Positions 1 through 11,316 are shown, counted from the first letter of the stretch. The stretch: DNA of 64,000 bases from Gaiellasilicea sp963802765 (GCA_963802765.1 CAWDJZ010000013.1:248001-312000), one strand, 5' to 3'. Numbers and translations are program-made. The notes: generated by a model from the sequence alone, not told the origin.

Positions 1-350
1 GCGCCCGTCAGGAAGAGCAGCAGCCCGTGGTAGGCTCGCCCGCGCTCGCGGCCGGCCCAGAGTGCGTAGCCGATTGCCGCCGCGCTGACGACGATCGCCA
101 GGCCGGTGAGCCAGAGCGAGAAGCCGTAGAGGCCGACGTGGTAGGAGACGTCGAGGTCGCTGAACCAGCTCCGCTGGTTCTCGAGCTGCAGCCCCCGGTC
201 GAAGTCGAACCCGCCGAGCACGATCAACCAGAGCGTCAGCTCCGCGAGCGCGGCGAGCAGCGCCAGGCCGCCGGCCGCCCGACCCGGAAGCGGCAGCAGC
301 CAGACGACGAGCGCGGCTGCGAGCGGGAGGACGATCAGCGCGGTCGTCAT
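1..350 (-). CDS. nuoM: NADH-quinone oxidoreductase subunit M, N-terminal part
   Basis: This is the first 116 codons of an antiporter-like membrane subunit of complex I; the rest lies beyond the left edge. The reverse strand opens with MTTALIVLPLAAALVVWLLP, a typical NuoM first membrane helix, followed by a helix with two Arg-rich turns and the segment DVSYHVGLYGFSLWLTGLAI, which matches the region just before the conserved proton-channel core. Its ATG overlaps the nuoL stop as ATGA, so translation is probably coupled to nuoL. Known role of the family: one of three proton-pumping subunits (L, M, N) in the inner membrane. Identity is supported mainly by position after nuoL and by the hydrophobic pattern. 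Confidence 0.88.
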   Translation of the reverse strand, partial: MTTALIVLPLAAALVVWLLPLPGRAAGGLALLAALAELTLWLIVLGGFDFDRGLQLENQRSWFSDLDVSYHVGLYGFSLWLTGLAIVVSAAAIGYALWAGRERGRAYHGLLLFLTG

Positions 351-2248
351 TGCACCGAGATGAAGACGACGACGAGGACGGCGACCGCGGCGGCGATCGC
401 GAGCGCGTAGCTCCGGAGGTAGCCCGTCTGCACGTCACCGAGCGCGCCGCCGGCCTCGCGCGCTCCCAACGTGACTCCTGTGATCGAACCGCCGATCAAC
501 GGCTCCTCGACGCCTCTGCGCAGGAGGCGCGTGAGGGCGACGGCGGGCTCGTAGAAGACCTTGTCGTAGAGCTCGTCGAACCAGAACTTGTGCTCGAGCG
601 TCTCCTGGACGGAGGCCAAGCGGGGCACCGGCCGCGCACGCGCCCCGTAGAAGAACCACGCGATGCCGATCCCGAGCAGGCCGAGCCCGACCGCGATCAC
701 GCTCGTGACGTAGTCCTGGGTCACCGTCGGCTCGACGAGGCCGAAGTGCTCCCGGCCGACCGCGACGGGGTCGAGCCACTCGCCGAAGATCTCCCACAGC
801 CCGGCCACCTGTAACCAGCCGCCGAAGGCGGTGAGCACCGTAAGCAGCACGACGGTCCACGTCATCGTCCACGGCCCCTCACCGCGGCCGTGACCGTGCT
901 CGTGCTCGCGGACGAGCGGCGACGGCTCGCCGAGGAAGACGATGAAGAGGAGCCGGAACGCGTAGATACCGGTCAGCAGCGCCCCGGCGAGGCCGGCGAC
1001 GTAGAGCAGCTGGCCGTAACCTCCGCTGTCGAGCGCCGACGCGAGGATCGAGTCCTTCGAGAAGAAGCCCGAGAGCGGCGGGATGCCGACGAGCGCGAGC
1101 GAGCCGACCAGGAACGCGATGAACGTCTTCGGCATCACGTGGCGCACGCCGCCCATCCGCCGGATGTCCTGCTCGTTCGCAAGGCGGTGGATGACGAGGC
1201 CGGCGGCGAGGAAGAGGAGCGCCTTGAAGTAGGCGTGCGTCATCAGGTGGAACATCCCGCTCCCGTACGCCCCGAGCCCGGCGCCGAGGAACATGTAGCC
1301 GATCTGGGACATCGTCGAATAGGCGATGACGCGCTTGATGTCCGTCTGCACGAGCGCGACGAGCCCGGCGACGAGGAGCGTGATCGCGCCGAGCCCGGCG
1401 GCGAGATCGGAGACCGACGGAGCCTGCTCGAAGATCGGGTGCGCGCGGGCGATCAGATAGACGCCGGCGGTGACCATCGTCGCGGCGTGGATCAGGGCCG
1501 AGACCGGGGTGGGGCCTTCCATGGCGTCCGGGAGCCAGGTGTGGATCGGGATCTGCGCCGACTTCGCGACCGCCCCGCCGAGCAGGCCGAGCGCGACGAG
1601 GTTGACGAGCGTCTGCGACATGCCGTCCACGTCCTCGAAGACGCCCGCGAAGTCGAGCGTGCCCGTCTGCCAGATCAGCACGAAGAAGGCGAGCGCCATC
1701 GTCGCGTCGCCGAACGCGTTCATCACGAAGGCCTTCTTCGCGGCCGCGACCGCCTCCGGCCGCTCGTGCCAGAAGCCGATCAGGAGGTACGACGCGAGGC
1801 CGACAAGGCCCCAGCCCGCGAGCAGGATCAGGAAGTTCCCCGCCTGCACGAGCAGCAGCATCGAGAAGACGAAGAGGGCCATGTAGGCGAAGTAGCGCCG
1901 CTCCTCGGGGTCGTCGTGCATGTAGCCGATCGAGTAGAGGACGATCAGGCCGCCGACCCCGGAGACGATCAGCATCATCGTCACCGCGAGCGGGTCGACG
2001 AGCAGCGACAGCCCGACCTCGAAGTCGCGCGTCGCGAGCCAGGTCCACGCGGTCGTGACCGCCTCGCGCTCCTCGGGCTCGCGGCCGAGCAGCCCGACGA
2101 ACGACGCGATCGCGCCTCCGAAGGCGGTGAAGACCGAGAGCGTCGAGATCCAGGCGGCCGTCTGCCGTGAGATCGACCCGCCGAGGAGCGTGATCGCGAG
2201 CGCTCCCGCCAGGGGCGCCAGCAGGCAGAGCCAGGCGCCGGCGATCAT
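347..2248 (-). CDS. nuoL: NADH-quinone oxidoreductase subunit L
   Basis: NuoL is the distal proton-pumping, antiporter-like subunit of respiratory complex I. The 633-residue frame is intact and close to the usual length of about 610-650. It contains the diagnostic stretches DPLAVTMMLIVSGVGGLIVL (about residues 85-105), HTWLPDAMEGPTPVSALIHA (about 237-256) with the channel lysine just before it, and a C-terminal lateral amphipathic helix region ending in a final membrane helix. The start ATG overlaps the nuoK stop as ATGA, and its own stop overlaps nuoM in the same way. No frameshifts are seen here, unlike nuoC to nuoG a few kilobases away. Confidence 0.97.
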   Translation of the reverse strand: MIAGAWLCLLAPLAGALAITLLGGSISRQTAAWISTLSVFTAFGGAIASFVGLLGREPEEREAVTTAWTWLATRDFEVGLSLLVDPLAVTMMLIVSGVGGLIVLYSIGYMHDDPEERRYFAYMALFVFSMLLLVQAGNFLILLAGWGLVGLASYLLIGFWHERPEAVAAAKKAFVMNAFGDATMALAFFVLIWQTGTLDFAGVFEDVDGMSQTLVNLVALGLLGGAVAKSAQIPIHTWLPDAMEGPTPVSALIHAATMVTAGVYLIARAHPIFEQAPSVSDLAAGLGAITLLVAGLVALVQTDIKRVIAYSTMSQIGYMFLGAGLGAYGSGMFHLMTHAYFKALLFLAAGLVIHRLANEQDIRRMGGVRHVMPKTFIAFLVGSLALVGIPPLSGFFSKDSILASALDSGGYGQLLYVAGLAGALLTGIYAFRLLFIVFLGEPSPLVREHEHGHGRGEGPWTMTWTVVLLTVLTAFGGWLQVAGLWEIFGEWLDPVAVGREHFGLVEPTVTQDYVTSVIAVGLGLLGIGIAWFFYGARARPVPRLASVQETLEHKFWFDELYDKVFYEPAVALTRLLRRGVEEPLIGGSITGVTLGAREAGGALGDVQTGYLRSYALAIAAAVAVLVVVFISVQ

Positions 2249-2553
2249 CCTCTGAGGACCCGGAGCCGGTCGACGTCGAGGTCGAGCCGCCTGCGCGCGA
2301 TCGCGACGATCAACCCGAGGCCGACGACGACCTCGGACGCTGCGACGGCCATCACCGCGAGCGCGAAGACCTGCCCGTCATGGTCGCCGTGGAGACGAGC
2401 GAAGGCGATCAGGGCGAGGTTCGCAGCGTTGAGCATGATCTCGAGCGACAGGAGGACGATCAGCGGGCTGCGGCGCAGGAGCACGCCCGCGATGCCGATC
2501 CCGAAGAGGATCGCGCTGACGACGAGGTACCAGGCGAGATCAGGACCCTGCAC
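2245..2553 (-). CDS. nuoK: NADH-quinone oxidoreductase subunit K
   Basis: Small membrane subunit of complex I with three predicted helices. I chose the GTG at 2551-2553 because it gives 102 residues, the normal family size; a longer open frame exists upstream but overlaps nuoJ and is Arg-rich. The two buried glutamates essential for proton transfer in this family are present at about residues 38 (LSLEIMLNAANL) and 74 (AASEVVVGLGL). The gene starts inside the 3' end of nuoJ (14 bp overlap) and its stop overlaps the nuoL start as ATGA, the order J-K-L being canonical. Confidence 0.96.
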   Translation of the reverse strand: MQGPDLAWYLVVSAILFGIGIAGVLLRRSPLIVLLSLEIMLNAANLALIAFARLHGDHDGQVFALAVMAVAASEVVVGLGLIVAIARRRLDLDVDRLRVLRG

Positions 2554-3091
2554 GCGCCTGCTCCTCTTCGTCCTCGGCCCGCGAGCGCGACCCGAGCACG
2601 ACACCACCGACCGCCGCGACGAGCAGCACGATCGAGGTGATCTCGAACGCGAGCAGATGGTCGGTCAGGAAGAGACGGCCGACCTCCTCCGGGCTCCCGA
2701 ACGCGCGCGTGACCTCCGCCTCGTCGGCGAGGCCGTTCCCGGCCTGCAGCCCGATCACGACCACGATCTCGACGAGCAGCGCCGCCGCCGCGACGAGCGC
2801 CCCGAACGAGACCCACGACGGGCCGCCCGAGAACGGCCCCTCGGTGCGGTCGCCGAGGTAGGCGATCACGAACAGGAACATGACCATCACCGCGCCGGCG
2901 TAGACGAGCACCTGCGCGGCCGCGACGAACTCGGCCGACGCGAGCAGGAAGAGGACGGCGAGCGAGCCCAGGTTGCCGATCAGGGCGAGCGCCGAGAAGA
3001 AGGGGTTCACGAACGAGACCACCGCGAGGCCGGAGCCGAGGCACCCGGCGGCCGCGACGAACCAGATCACCCAGACGAGGAAGTCGCCCAC
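2540..3091 (-). CDS. nuoJ: NADH-quinone oxidoreductase subunit J
   Basis: Complex I membrane subunit J. The GTG at 3089-3091 gives a 183-residue protein beginning MGDFLVWVIWFVAAAGCLGS; an upstream in-frame extension would run into nuoI and is unlikely. The key helix 3 region EFVAAAQVLVYAGAVMVMFL, which forms the flexible pi-bulge helix in characterised complex I, is clear at about residues 53-72. About five membrane helices are seen, followed by a charged tail (SRSRAEDEEEQARAGS). It starts 4 bp after the nuoI stop and overlaps nuoK. Confidence 0.96.
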   Translation of the reverse strand: MGDFLVWVIWFVAAAGCLGSGLAVVSFVNPFFSALALIGNLGSLAVLFLLASAEFVAAAQVLVYAGAVMVMFLFVIAYLGDRTEGPFSGGPSWVSFGALVAAAALLVEIVVVIGLQAGNGLADEAEVTRAFGSPEEVGRLFLTDHLLAFEITSIVLLVAAVGGVVLGSRSRAEDEEEQARAGS

Positions 3092-3095
3092 GGAC

Positions 3096-3584
3096 CTACG
3101 AGCGGGCCCTGTACGCCGGGATGGGCGTGTCGTAGAGGTCACGGTCGGCGACCGGGATCTTCTTCATCGGCTCCGCGAGGAGCATGTCCTTCGTGTAGAT
3201 CAGGTCGTCGCGCGAGTACTCGGAGATCTCGTACTCGTTCCCGAGCGTGATCGCGTCGAAGGGGCATGCGAGCTCGCAGTAGCCGCAGAAGATGCAGCGG
3301 CTCATGTTGATCTCGTAGATGCGCGCGTAGCGCTCGCCCGCCGAGACGCGGTTGTCGGGCGTGTTCTCGGCCGGGACGACGCGGATGCAGTCAGCCGGAC
3401 AGGCGGCGGCGCAGAGCGAGCAGCCGACGCACTTCTCGAGCCCGTTCTCGTGCGTGTGCAGCCGGTGGCGGCCGCGGAAGCGCGGGTAGACCGGTCGCTT
3501 GAACTCCGGGTACTCCTGCGTGATCGGGCGCTTGAAGATGTGCTTGAAGGTGACGCCGAAGCCTCTTGCCGTCCCGAACGCCAT
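3096..3584 (-). CDS. nuoI: NADH-quinone oxidoreductase subunit I (2x4Fe-4S)
   Basis: NuoI carries the two tetranuclear Fe-S clusters (N6a and N6b) that pass electrons from the NuoG side towards NuoB. The 162-residue protein shows two ferredoxin motifs, CVGCSLCAAACP at about residues 52-63 and CIFCGYCELACP at about 98-109, each with four cysteines. The ATG at 3582-3584 shares one base with the nuoH stop (TAATG), which fixes the start. Length and motif spacing are normal and there is no frameshift. Confidence 0.97.
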   Translation of the reverse strand: MAFGTARGFGVTFKHIFKRPITQEYPEFKRPVYPRFRGRHRLHTHENGLEKCVGCSLCAAACPADCIRVVPAENTPDNRVSAGERYARIYEINMSRCIFCGYCELACPFDAITLGNEYEISEYSRDDLIYTKDMLLAEPMKKIPVADRDLYDTPIPAYRARS

Positions 3585-4570
3585 TACACCCAGACCACCA
3601 GGATCGCGGTGATCACCGCATTGATCGTCGCCACCGGCAGCAGCACCTTCCAGCCGAAGCGCATCAGCTGGTCGTAGCGCAGGCGCGGCAGCGTCGTCCG
3701 CATCCAGATGAAGACGAACAGGAGCACGAGCAGCTTGAGCACGAACCAGAGCGGCGCGAGCCCCTCCCAGACGGGGAAGTGCCAGCCGCCGAGGAAGAGC
3801 GTCACGGCGAGGCCGGAGAGCGTGATCAGGTTGATGTACTCGCTCATCGTGAAGAGGCCGAAGCGCATGCCGCCGTACTCCGTGTGGTAGCCCGCCACGA
3901 GCTCCTGCTCGGCCTCGGGCAGGTCGAACGGCGCCCGGGCGGTCTCGGCGGTGCCCGCGAGCATGAAGACGACGAAGCCGACGATCTGCGGGACGATGTA
4001 CCACCAGTCGTCCTGCGCCGCGACGATCTCGGTCAGCGAGAGCGTGTGCGCCATCAGGACGACGCCGAGCACGCTGAGCGCGAGCGAGACCTCGTAGCTG
4101 ACGAGCTGCGCGCAGGTCCGCATCGAGCCGAGCAGCGCGTACTTCGAGTCCGAGGCCCAGCCGCCGACGATGAAGCCGTAGATGCCGATCGAGCCGATCG
4201 CGAAGATGAGGATCAGGGCGATCGGGACGTCCGCGATCTGGCCCTCGACGTCGGTGCCGAAGATCTCCCAGCCCGGCCCGAACGGGATCACCGAGAAGGT
4301 GCAGAGGGCCGCGAAGGCGGCCACGAAGGGCGAGGTGATGTAGAGGACGTCGACGGCCGAGCCCGGGAAGAAGCTCTCCTTCCGGATCAGCTTCATCAGG
4401 TCGGCGATCGGCTGCAGGAGCCCGAACGGGCCGGCACGGTTCGGGCCGTAGCGGAGCTGCATCCGACCCATCACCTTCCGCTCGGCGAGCGTCAGGTAGG
4501 CGAACGCGCCCATGACGAGGTTGATCACGATCACGCTCTTGATCACCGAGACCCACCAGGGCTCGTTCAT
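3584..4570 (-). CDS. nuoH: NADH-quinone oxidoreductase subunit H
   Basis: NuoH is the membrane subunit that forms the quinone-binding chamber together with NuoB and NuoD. The 328-residue protein starts MNEPWWVSVIKSVIVINLVM and contains the family signatures ERKVMGRMQLRYGPNRAGP (about residues 29-47) and RAPFDLPEAEQELVAGYHTE (about 205-224) with the acidic loop facing the quinone site. Eight membrane helices are expected. The frame stays open far upstream through nuoG, which gives a misleading 1158-codon reading frame; the ATG overlapping the nuoG stop as ATGA is the real start. Confidence 0.96.
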   Translation of the reverse strand: MNEPWWVSVIKSVIVINLVMGAFAYLTLAERKVMGRMQLRYGPNRAGPFGLLQPIADLMKLIRKESFFPGSAVDVLYITSPFVAAFAALCTFSVIPFGPGWEIFGTDVEGQIADVPIALILIFAIGSIGIYGFIVGGWASDSKYALLGSMRTCAQLVSYEVSLALSVLGVVLMAHTLSLTEIVAAQDDWWYIVPQIVGFVVFMLAGTAETARAPFDLPEAEQELVAGYHTEYGGMRFGLFTMSEYINLITLSGLAVTLFLGGWHFPVWEGLAPLWFVLKLLVLLFVFIWMRTTLPRLRYDQLMRFGWKVLLPVATINAVITAILVVWV

Positions 4571-6753
4571 GCTCTGACGACCTCCACGTCGAGGTGGAGA
4601 TCGCCGGCGTGCTCCTCGGCGATGCGGGCCGTGCCGGCCGCGAGCGCCCTGCTGACCTGCGCGCGCAGCTCGACCGACGTGCCGTTCGAGCGGACGCGGA
4701 CCTGATCGCCGCTCGCGATCTGGCGGCGGTCGGCGTCCGCTGCAGAGAGCTCGATCACGGGGTCCGGACGCTGGAAGGCGAGCTCCGGGACGCGCTCGAC
4801 CGCGGGGCCGGAGAAGAGCGGGCGATAGCGGCGGAGCTTCAGCGTGCCCAGGAAGTGCTCCTCCGGCTCGGCGGCCGCGGCCGGGACCGGCGCAACCGTG
4901 GCGGGCTCGGGGGCCACGTAGGGCGCGCGCTCCGGGAGAGGCGCCCGCTCGCCGACCTCGCCGAACGCGAGCCCGCGGTAGATCAGCTCGGAAAGCTCGG
5001 CGAAGACGACGGACGCATGCGGCGAGAGCTCGACGTCGAAGCGCTCGGCGAGCTTGGCGATCCAGGCGAGCTCGTCCGGCACGGGCGGGATCACAGCGCG
5101 GCGCAGACGCTGCACGCGGCCCTCGAGGTTGTAGTAGGACCCGTCCCGCTCGAGATAGCTCGTCCCGGGGAGCACGACATCCGCCCAGCCGACGGCGAGC
5201 CCCTGGAACATCGTGACCGCGAGCACGTGCTCGGCCCGCTCGGCGAGCACGCGGACGGCCGGGTCGGCCGCCGCTTCGTCGCCGGAGACGATCAGGAGCC
5301 CGATCGGCTCCGGGTTCGCCTCCTCTTCGTCGGCGGCCGCGGCCCAGGCGTCGGCGACGCCACGGGCGTTCGGGGTCGATGGCAGGTGGAAGGCGGCGCA
5401 GCCGGGCTTGCCGTCGAGCCCTAGCTTGTGCGCGAGCTCCGCGAGCCGGGCGCCCCCGCCCCCGCCACGGCCCGACCAGATCAGGACAGCGCGGTCCGAC
5501 GTCGACACGCGCTCGGCGAGCTTCTTGCCCAGCTTCACATCCGGCCGGAGCACGACCTCGGCGCCGTTGCGGCGGGCCTGCTTGAGCCAGAGCTCGACGA
5601 TCGGGGCGCGGTCGGCGACCTCGTCCTCGCCGAGGACGACGACGATCTCCGCCTGCCCGATCGTCGACAGCGGCGCGCGAAAGGCGTCGAGCGCCGCAGG
5701 ACGTCGCCTCGGGCATGACGGCGGAGTGGGCGCCGAGCCCCTGGCGGAGCAGCTTCGCGAGCGCATAGGCCTGCTCGACGGTCTCGGAGCCCGAGAGCGC
5801 CGTGACGATCCGCCCCTGCGCGCCGCGCAGAAGCGCCTCGACGCGGTCGAGCGCCTCGTCCCAGGAGAGCTCGCCGAAGCCGCGGCGGCGCGTCCGCTCG
5901 AGCGGATCGACGATCCGGTCGTCGGCGTAGAGGTGCGGGAAGGCGAAGCGGCCCTTGTCGCAGAGCCAGCCCTGATCGACCTCCGGATGGTTCCGGGAGA
6001 GGATGCGCTTGACCTTCCCCTCGCGCGTGGTCGCAGTGATGTTGCAGCCGACCGGGCAGAGCCCGCAGACCGTGGGCACGTTCTGGATCTCCCACGGGCG
6101 CGCCTCGAAGCGGTACTGCGTCGACGTGAGGGCGCCGACGGGGCAGAGCTCGATCACGTTGCCGCTGAAGGGAGCCCGGTAGGCCTCGTCCTCGAACGTC
6201 GTGATCAGCGAGCGGGCCCCCCGGTTGCGCGCAACGAGCTGCCCGTCCTCGGCGACGTCGGAGGAGAAGCGCGTGCAGCGGTAGCAGAGGATGCAGCGCT
6301 CGCGGTCGAGCGCGATCGTGGGCGAGATCGGGATCGGCTTGTCGAACGTCCGCTTCGGAAAGGTCATCCGCGTTGCGCCGGGCCCGTACTTGAAGGTCAG
6401 GTCCTGGAGCGGGCACTCACCGCCCTTGTCGCAGACCGGACAGTCGAGCGGGTGGTTGACGAGGATGAACTCGAGCGTCGCCTCCTGCCCCTCCGCAGCC
6501 TTCGCGGACGACTGCGCGGTGCGCACGACCATCCCGTCCTGTGCGGTCAGCGTGCAGCCCGCCTGGAGCTTCGGCATCCCCTCGATCTCGACCAGGCACA
6601 TGCGGCAGGCGCCGACCGCCGGCCCGAGCCGCGGCTCGTAGCAGAAGACGGGAATCTCGATCCCGGCCGCCGCCGCGGTCTCGACGAGCCCGGTGCCCTT
6701 CGCGACCTCGACCTCGCGCCCGTCGACCGTCACCTTGACGGGCTCGACGACGC

Positions 6754-6757
<4 letters not shown>
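4567..6757 (-). CDS. nuoG: NADH-quinone oxidoreductase subunit G, one frameshift
   Basis: NuoG is the large Fe-S subunit of the NADH-oxidising arm. From the GTG at 6755-6757 the protein has an N-terminal 2Fe-2S domain (CRMCLVEIEGMPKLQAGC), the NuoG-specific motif HPLDCPVCDKGGECPLQD with one His and three Cys ligands, a ferredoxin motif CILCYRCTRF, and then a molybdopterin-oxidoreductase-like domain opening with CGLCPVGCNITATTREG. Around 5700 the frame changes once: upstream reads MPEATS, downstream resumes as ALDAFRAPLSTIG. The total of 2191 nt equals 730 codons plus one base, consistent with a single inserted base. GTGA overlap with nuoF and ATGA overlap with nuoH. Confidence 0.93.
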
Positions 6758-8078
<1,321 letters not shown>

Positions 8079-8081
8079 GTG

Positions 8082-8542
8082 TCAGCGGAGCTCCTCCACG
8101 ATCGCCGGGCACGTCCTCGGCGCGAACCGGCTCGCGGTAGCGGTGGTCGACCGCGACGACCGTGCCCCAGCCGCAGCCGCCGGCACACTCGACCGTCCGG
8201 AGTGTGACCTCGCCGTCCTCGGTCGTCTCGCCGGCGCGGACGCCGAGCTCCGACTCGAACGCCTCCAGCACCTGCTGCGCGCCGACGAGCGCGCAGGAGA
8301 TGTTCGTGCACACCTCGACGAGGTGCCTCCCGACGGGCTCCAGGTGGTACATGTCGTAGAAGGACGCGACCGCCATGCAGTAGCGCGGGCGTCTCCTCGA
8401 GGGCCTCCGCGACCTCGCGGAACGCCTCCGGCGAGAGCCAGCCGTAGCGCTCCTGCGCGAGCCGCAGCGCCGGCAGCGTGGCCGAGCGCGAGACCGGGTA
8501 GAGCGCGCGGACTTCCTGGATCTCGTCGTAGAGCGAGCTCAC
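8082..8542 (-). CDS. nuoE: NADH-quinone oxidoreductase subunit E, two frameshifts
   Basis: NuoE is the 24-kDa 2Fe-2S subunit next to NuoF. The start GTG at 8540-8542 overlaps the nuoD stop as GTGA. The N-terminal part reads SSLYDEIQEVRALYPVSRSA and the thioredoxin-like domain follows after a frame change near 8378 (extra C before TAC). The four cluster cysteines are in CTNISCALVGA and ECAGGCGWGTVV. A second frame change near 8106 (an extra C in a CC run) restores the ending PAIVEELR. The 461 nt equal 153 codons plus two, as expected for two single insertions. Confidence 0.92.
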
Positions 8543-9807
8543 CGGTCGACGTCACCCATGACCGCGTCGAGCGAGCCGACGATCGCGATCAGGTCGGCGA
8601 CGGCGGCGTCCGTCATGCAGGCGGCGGTCGCGTGCAGCGCGGCGAACGACGGCGCCCGGAACTTGACGCGCCACGGCTTCGGGCCGCCGTCCGAGACGAG
8701 GTAGCAGCCCGACTCGCCGCGCGGCGACTCGACGCCGACGTAGACCTCGCCCTCGGGGACGCGATAGCCCTCGGTGACGATCTTGAAGTGGTGGATCAGC
8801 GACTCCATCGAGGTGTGCAGCTCCTCGCGAGGCGGCAGCACGACCTTGCGGTCGTCCGCGATCCACGGCTCGCCCTGCATCTCTTCGAGCCGGTCGATGC
8901 ACTGGGCGATGATCCGCGTCGACTCGCCGCATCTCGTCGACGCGCACCCGGTAGCGGTCGTAGACGTCGCCGCCGCCGTAGACGGGCACGTCGAAGTCGA
9001 CCTCGGTCGTAGGCGAGGTAGGGCTCGCGCCGGCGCAGGTCCCAGTCGACGCCGGAGGCGCGCAGGTTCGGCCCCGTCTGGCCGAGCGCGATCGCGTCGT
9101 CGGCGGAGAGGAGGCCGATCCCTTCCGTCCGCTCGAGCCAGATCTTGTTCGCGTTGAGGATCGCCTCGTAGTCGTCGACCGCCTTCGGCATCCGCTCGCA
9201 GAACTGCCGCGCCTGCTCGTAGAAGCCGCGCGGAATGTCCTCGGCGAGCCCACCGACCTGGAAGTAGCGCGTGTGCATGCGCACCCCGGCGACCATCTCG
9301 AAGAGGTCGAGCACGAGGTCGCGCTCGCGGAAGCAGTACCAGAACATCGAGATCGCGCCGATCTCGAGTGCGGACGTGCCGAGGTAGACGAGGTGCGAGT
9401 GGATCCGGGAGAGCTCGCCGAGCGCCATCCGCATCCACGTCGCCTTGCGTGGCACCTCGAGCTGGAGCAGCTTCTCGACCGCGAGCACGTAGACGAGCTC
9501 GTTGTACTGGAACGCGACGTAGTCAACCCGGGCCGGGTAGGTGACGCCCTTCCACCACGTCTTCTGCTCCATCGTCTTCTCGAAGCCGGTGTGCAGGTAG
9601 CCGATCACGGCCGCGATGCCGACGACGTGCTCGCCGTGCAGGTCGACGATCAGCCGAAGCACGCCGTGCGTGGACGGGTGGTTCGGGCCGAAGTTGACGG
9701 TGAGCACGTCCTCGAGCGCCGGGATCGACCTCGAGCACGGTCGGGATCGGCTGCGGGATCCGCGAGCCGTCGTAGATCGGCGTGCGGCGCGTTGCGACGA
9801 CCGCCAT
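8539..9807 (-). CDS. nuoD: NADH-quinone oxidoreductase subunit D, three frameshifts
   Basis: NuoD (49-kDa subunit) builds the quinone site with NuoB and NuoH and descends from the hydrogenase large subunit. The frame begins MAVVATRRTPIYDGSRIPQP at 9807, continues after a frame change near 9722 with LTVNFGPNHPSTHGVLRLIV, the quinone-site His-containing loop, then through helices to EPYLAYD. Further changes near 9011 (extra C) and 8931 (extra G) lead into EVDFDVPVYGGGDVYDRYRV and the C-terminal half ending SLDAVMGDVDR. The length of 1269 nt is what three one-base insertions would give. The ATG directly abuts the nuoC stop. Confidence 0.93.
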
Positions 9808-10355
9808 TTACTCCGCCTCCGAGAACCGGACCGGCTCGCCGCCGATCGGGTAGTCCTTGCGGAGCGGATGTCCCTCCCAGTCGTCTTCCATCAGGATGCG
9901 AGTCGAGGTTCGGGTGGCCGTCGAAGACGATCCCGAACATGTCGTAGGCCTCTCGCTCGTGCCAGTCCGCGGTCGGCCACACGGGGACGACCGTCGCGAC
10001 CGGATCGCCGTCGTCGAGCCTGACCTGGACGCGCACCCGCGCCACGTCGTCGTCCACCCGCACCAGGTGGTAGCTGACCGTGAACCGCGTCGGCTTCGGC
10101 TCCGGCGTGCGCGCGTAGCCCTGGGCGGCGGGGTCGTTGAGGTCGCGCCCGTCCGCCATCGCCGTAGTAGCCGGCGACGGGCGTCTCGCCCCAGCCGAGG
10201 TAGTCGGTCGCCGTGATGTCGACGAGGAGGTTGAAGCCGAGCTCGTCCCGGAGGTACGAGCACGCCTCGACGAGGCGGGCGGGATCGACGACGAGGGTCG
10301 TCTCGCCGAATGCCTCCTTCGTCTCGACGAGGCCCGGGACCCCCTCGTAGCGCAC
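9808..10355 (-). CDS. nuoC: NADH-quinone oxidoreductase subunit C, two frameshifts
   Basis: NuoC (30-kDa subunit) is a structural subunit of the hydrophilic arm. The GTG at 10353-10355 shares one base with the nuoB stop (TAGTG) and opens MRYEGVPGLVETKEAFGE. The family motif HEREAYDMFGIVFDGHP is present, followed by LMEDDWEGHPLRKDYP near the C-terminus. Frame changes occur near 10162 (extra G before ATG) and 9898 (one extra base before CGCATC), giving 548 nt, i.e. 182 codons plus two. This is NuoC alone; it is not fused to NuoD as in enteric bacteria. Confidence 0.92.
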
Positions 10356-10963
10356 TAGGACGCGACTCCGCGGATCTGGTACGCCGGCGGGATCCCGGCC
10401 AGCACCTTCTCGTGCAGGCGGACGATCCCCTCCATCAACGCCTCCGGCCGCGGTGGGCAGCCGGGCACGTGGATGTCGACCGGCACGATCTTGTCCACCC
10501 CCTGCAGGATCGTGTAGTTGTTGAACATCCCGCCCGAGCTCGCACAGGCGCCCATGGCGATCACCCACTTCGGCTCGAGCATCTGGTCGTAGACCTGGCG
10601 CAGCGGCGCCGCCATCTTGTGCGCGACCCGTCCGGAGACGATCAACAGGTCGGCCTGCCGCGGCGACGAGCTGAACTTCTCCATCCCGAAGCGGGCGATG
10701 TCGTAGCGGGAGGAGACGATCGACATCATCTCGATCGCGCAGCAGGCGAGGCCGAACGTCGCGGGCCACATCGACCTCGTCTGCGCCCAGGCGACCGCCT
10801 TGTCGAGCGTCGTCAGCCCGAGCGCGTCCTCGAGATTCTCGACCTCCTCCTCGAAGACGCCCTTCCCCTTCGTCGGCCAGAGCAGGCGCTCGGACTGGAG
10901 ACCCGCCTGCGCGAGCGGCCTGTTGGAGACGCGCTTGGGATCGACCGACTTGTCTAGTGCCAC
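10355..10963 (-). CDS. nuoB: NADH-quinone oxidoreductase subunit B
   Basis: NuoB holds the terminal 4Fe-4S cluster N2, which hands electrons to quinone. The 202-residue frame is intact. The cluster ligands are visible as a tandem pair in FGLACCAIEMMS and single cysteines in AMGACASSGGMF and HVPGCPPRPEALM. It has an N-terminal extension of about 50 residues before the conserved core, which is not unusual in actinobacteria. The GTG start lies inside nuoA (10 bp overlap) and the stop shares a base with the nuoC start. Confidence 0.97.
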   Translation of the reverse strand: MALDKSVDPKRVSNRPLAQAGLQSERLLWPTKGKGVFEEEVENLEDALGLTTLDKAVAWAQTRSMWPATFGLACCAIEMMSIVSSRYDIARFGMEKFSSSPRQADLLIVSGRVAHKMAAPLRQVYDQMLEPKWVIAMGACASSGGMFNNYTILQGVDKIVPVDIHVPGCPPRPEALMEGIVRLHEKVLAGIPPAYQIRGVAS

Positions 10964-11316
10964 TCGAGCGCGCCCTTCCGCCAGATGTAGACGTAGGCGA
11001 CCGCGAGGATCGCGACGAAGACGAGCAGCTCAGTCACCCCGAACCAGCCCAGCCGCTCGAGCACCACGGCCAGCGGATAGAGGAAGACGATCTCGATGTC
11101 GAAGAGGATGAAGAGCATCGCGGTCAGGTAGAAGCTGACGGTGAAGCGCTGCTGCGGGGGCGGTCCCTCGGACACGCCCGACTCGAACGGCAGGAATCTC
11201 GCCTTCACGCGACGCTTCGGTCGCTGGGCGAAGATGAACGAGAACGCGATCATCGTTGCCGGTATCGCCGCGGCGAGGAAGGCGTAGACGAGGAAGGGAA
11301 AGTAGTCGTCCAGCAT
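10954..11316 (-). CDS. nuoA: NADH-quinone oxidoreductase subunit A
   Basis: First gene of the complex I operon. The ATG at 11314-11316 gives 120 residues beginning MLDDYFPFLVYAFLAAAIPA, the usual size; a longer open frame upstream lacks conservation features. Three membrane helices and the conserved loop FESGVSEG (the counterpart of the usual YECG loop, with Cys replaced by Ser) and FDIEIVFLYP are seen. The Cys-to-Ser change in that loop is a natural variant rather than an obvious defect. It is divergent from the Fe-S carrier gene at 11450. Confidence 0.95.
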   Translation of the reverse strand: MLDDYFPFLVYAFLAAAIPATMIAFSFIFAQRPKRRVKARFLPFESGVSEGPPPQQRFTVSFYLTAMLFILFDIEIVFLYPLAVVLERLGWFGVTELLVFVAILAVAYVYIWRKGALEWH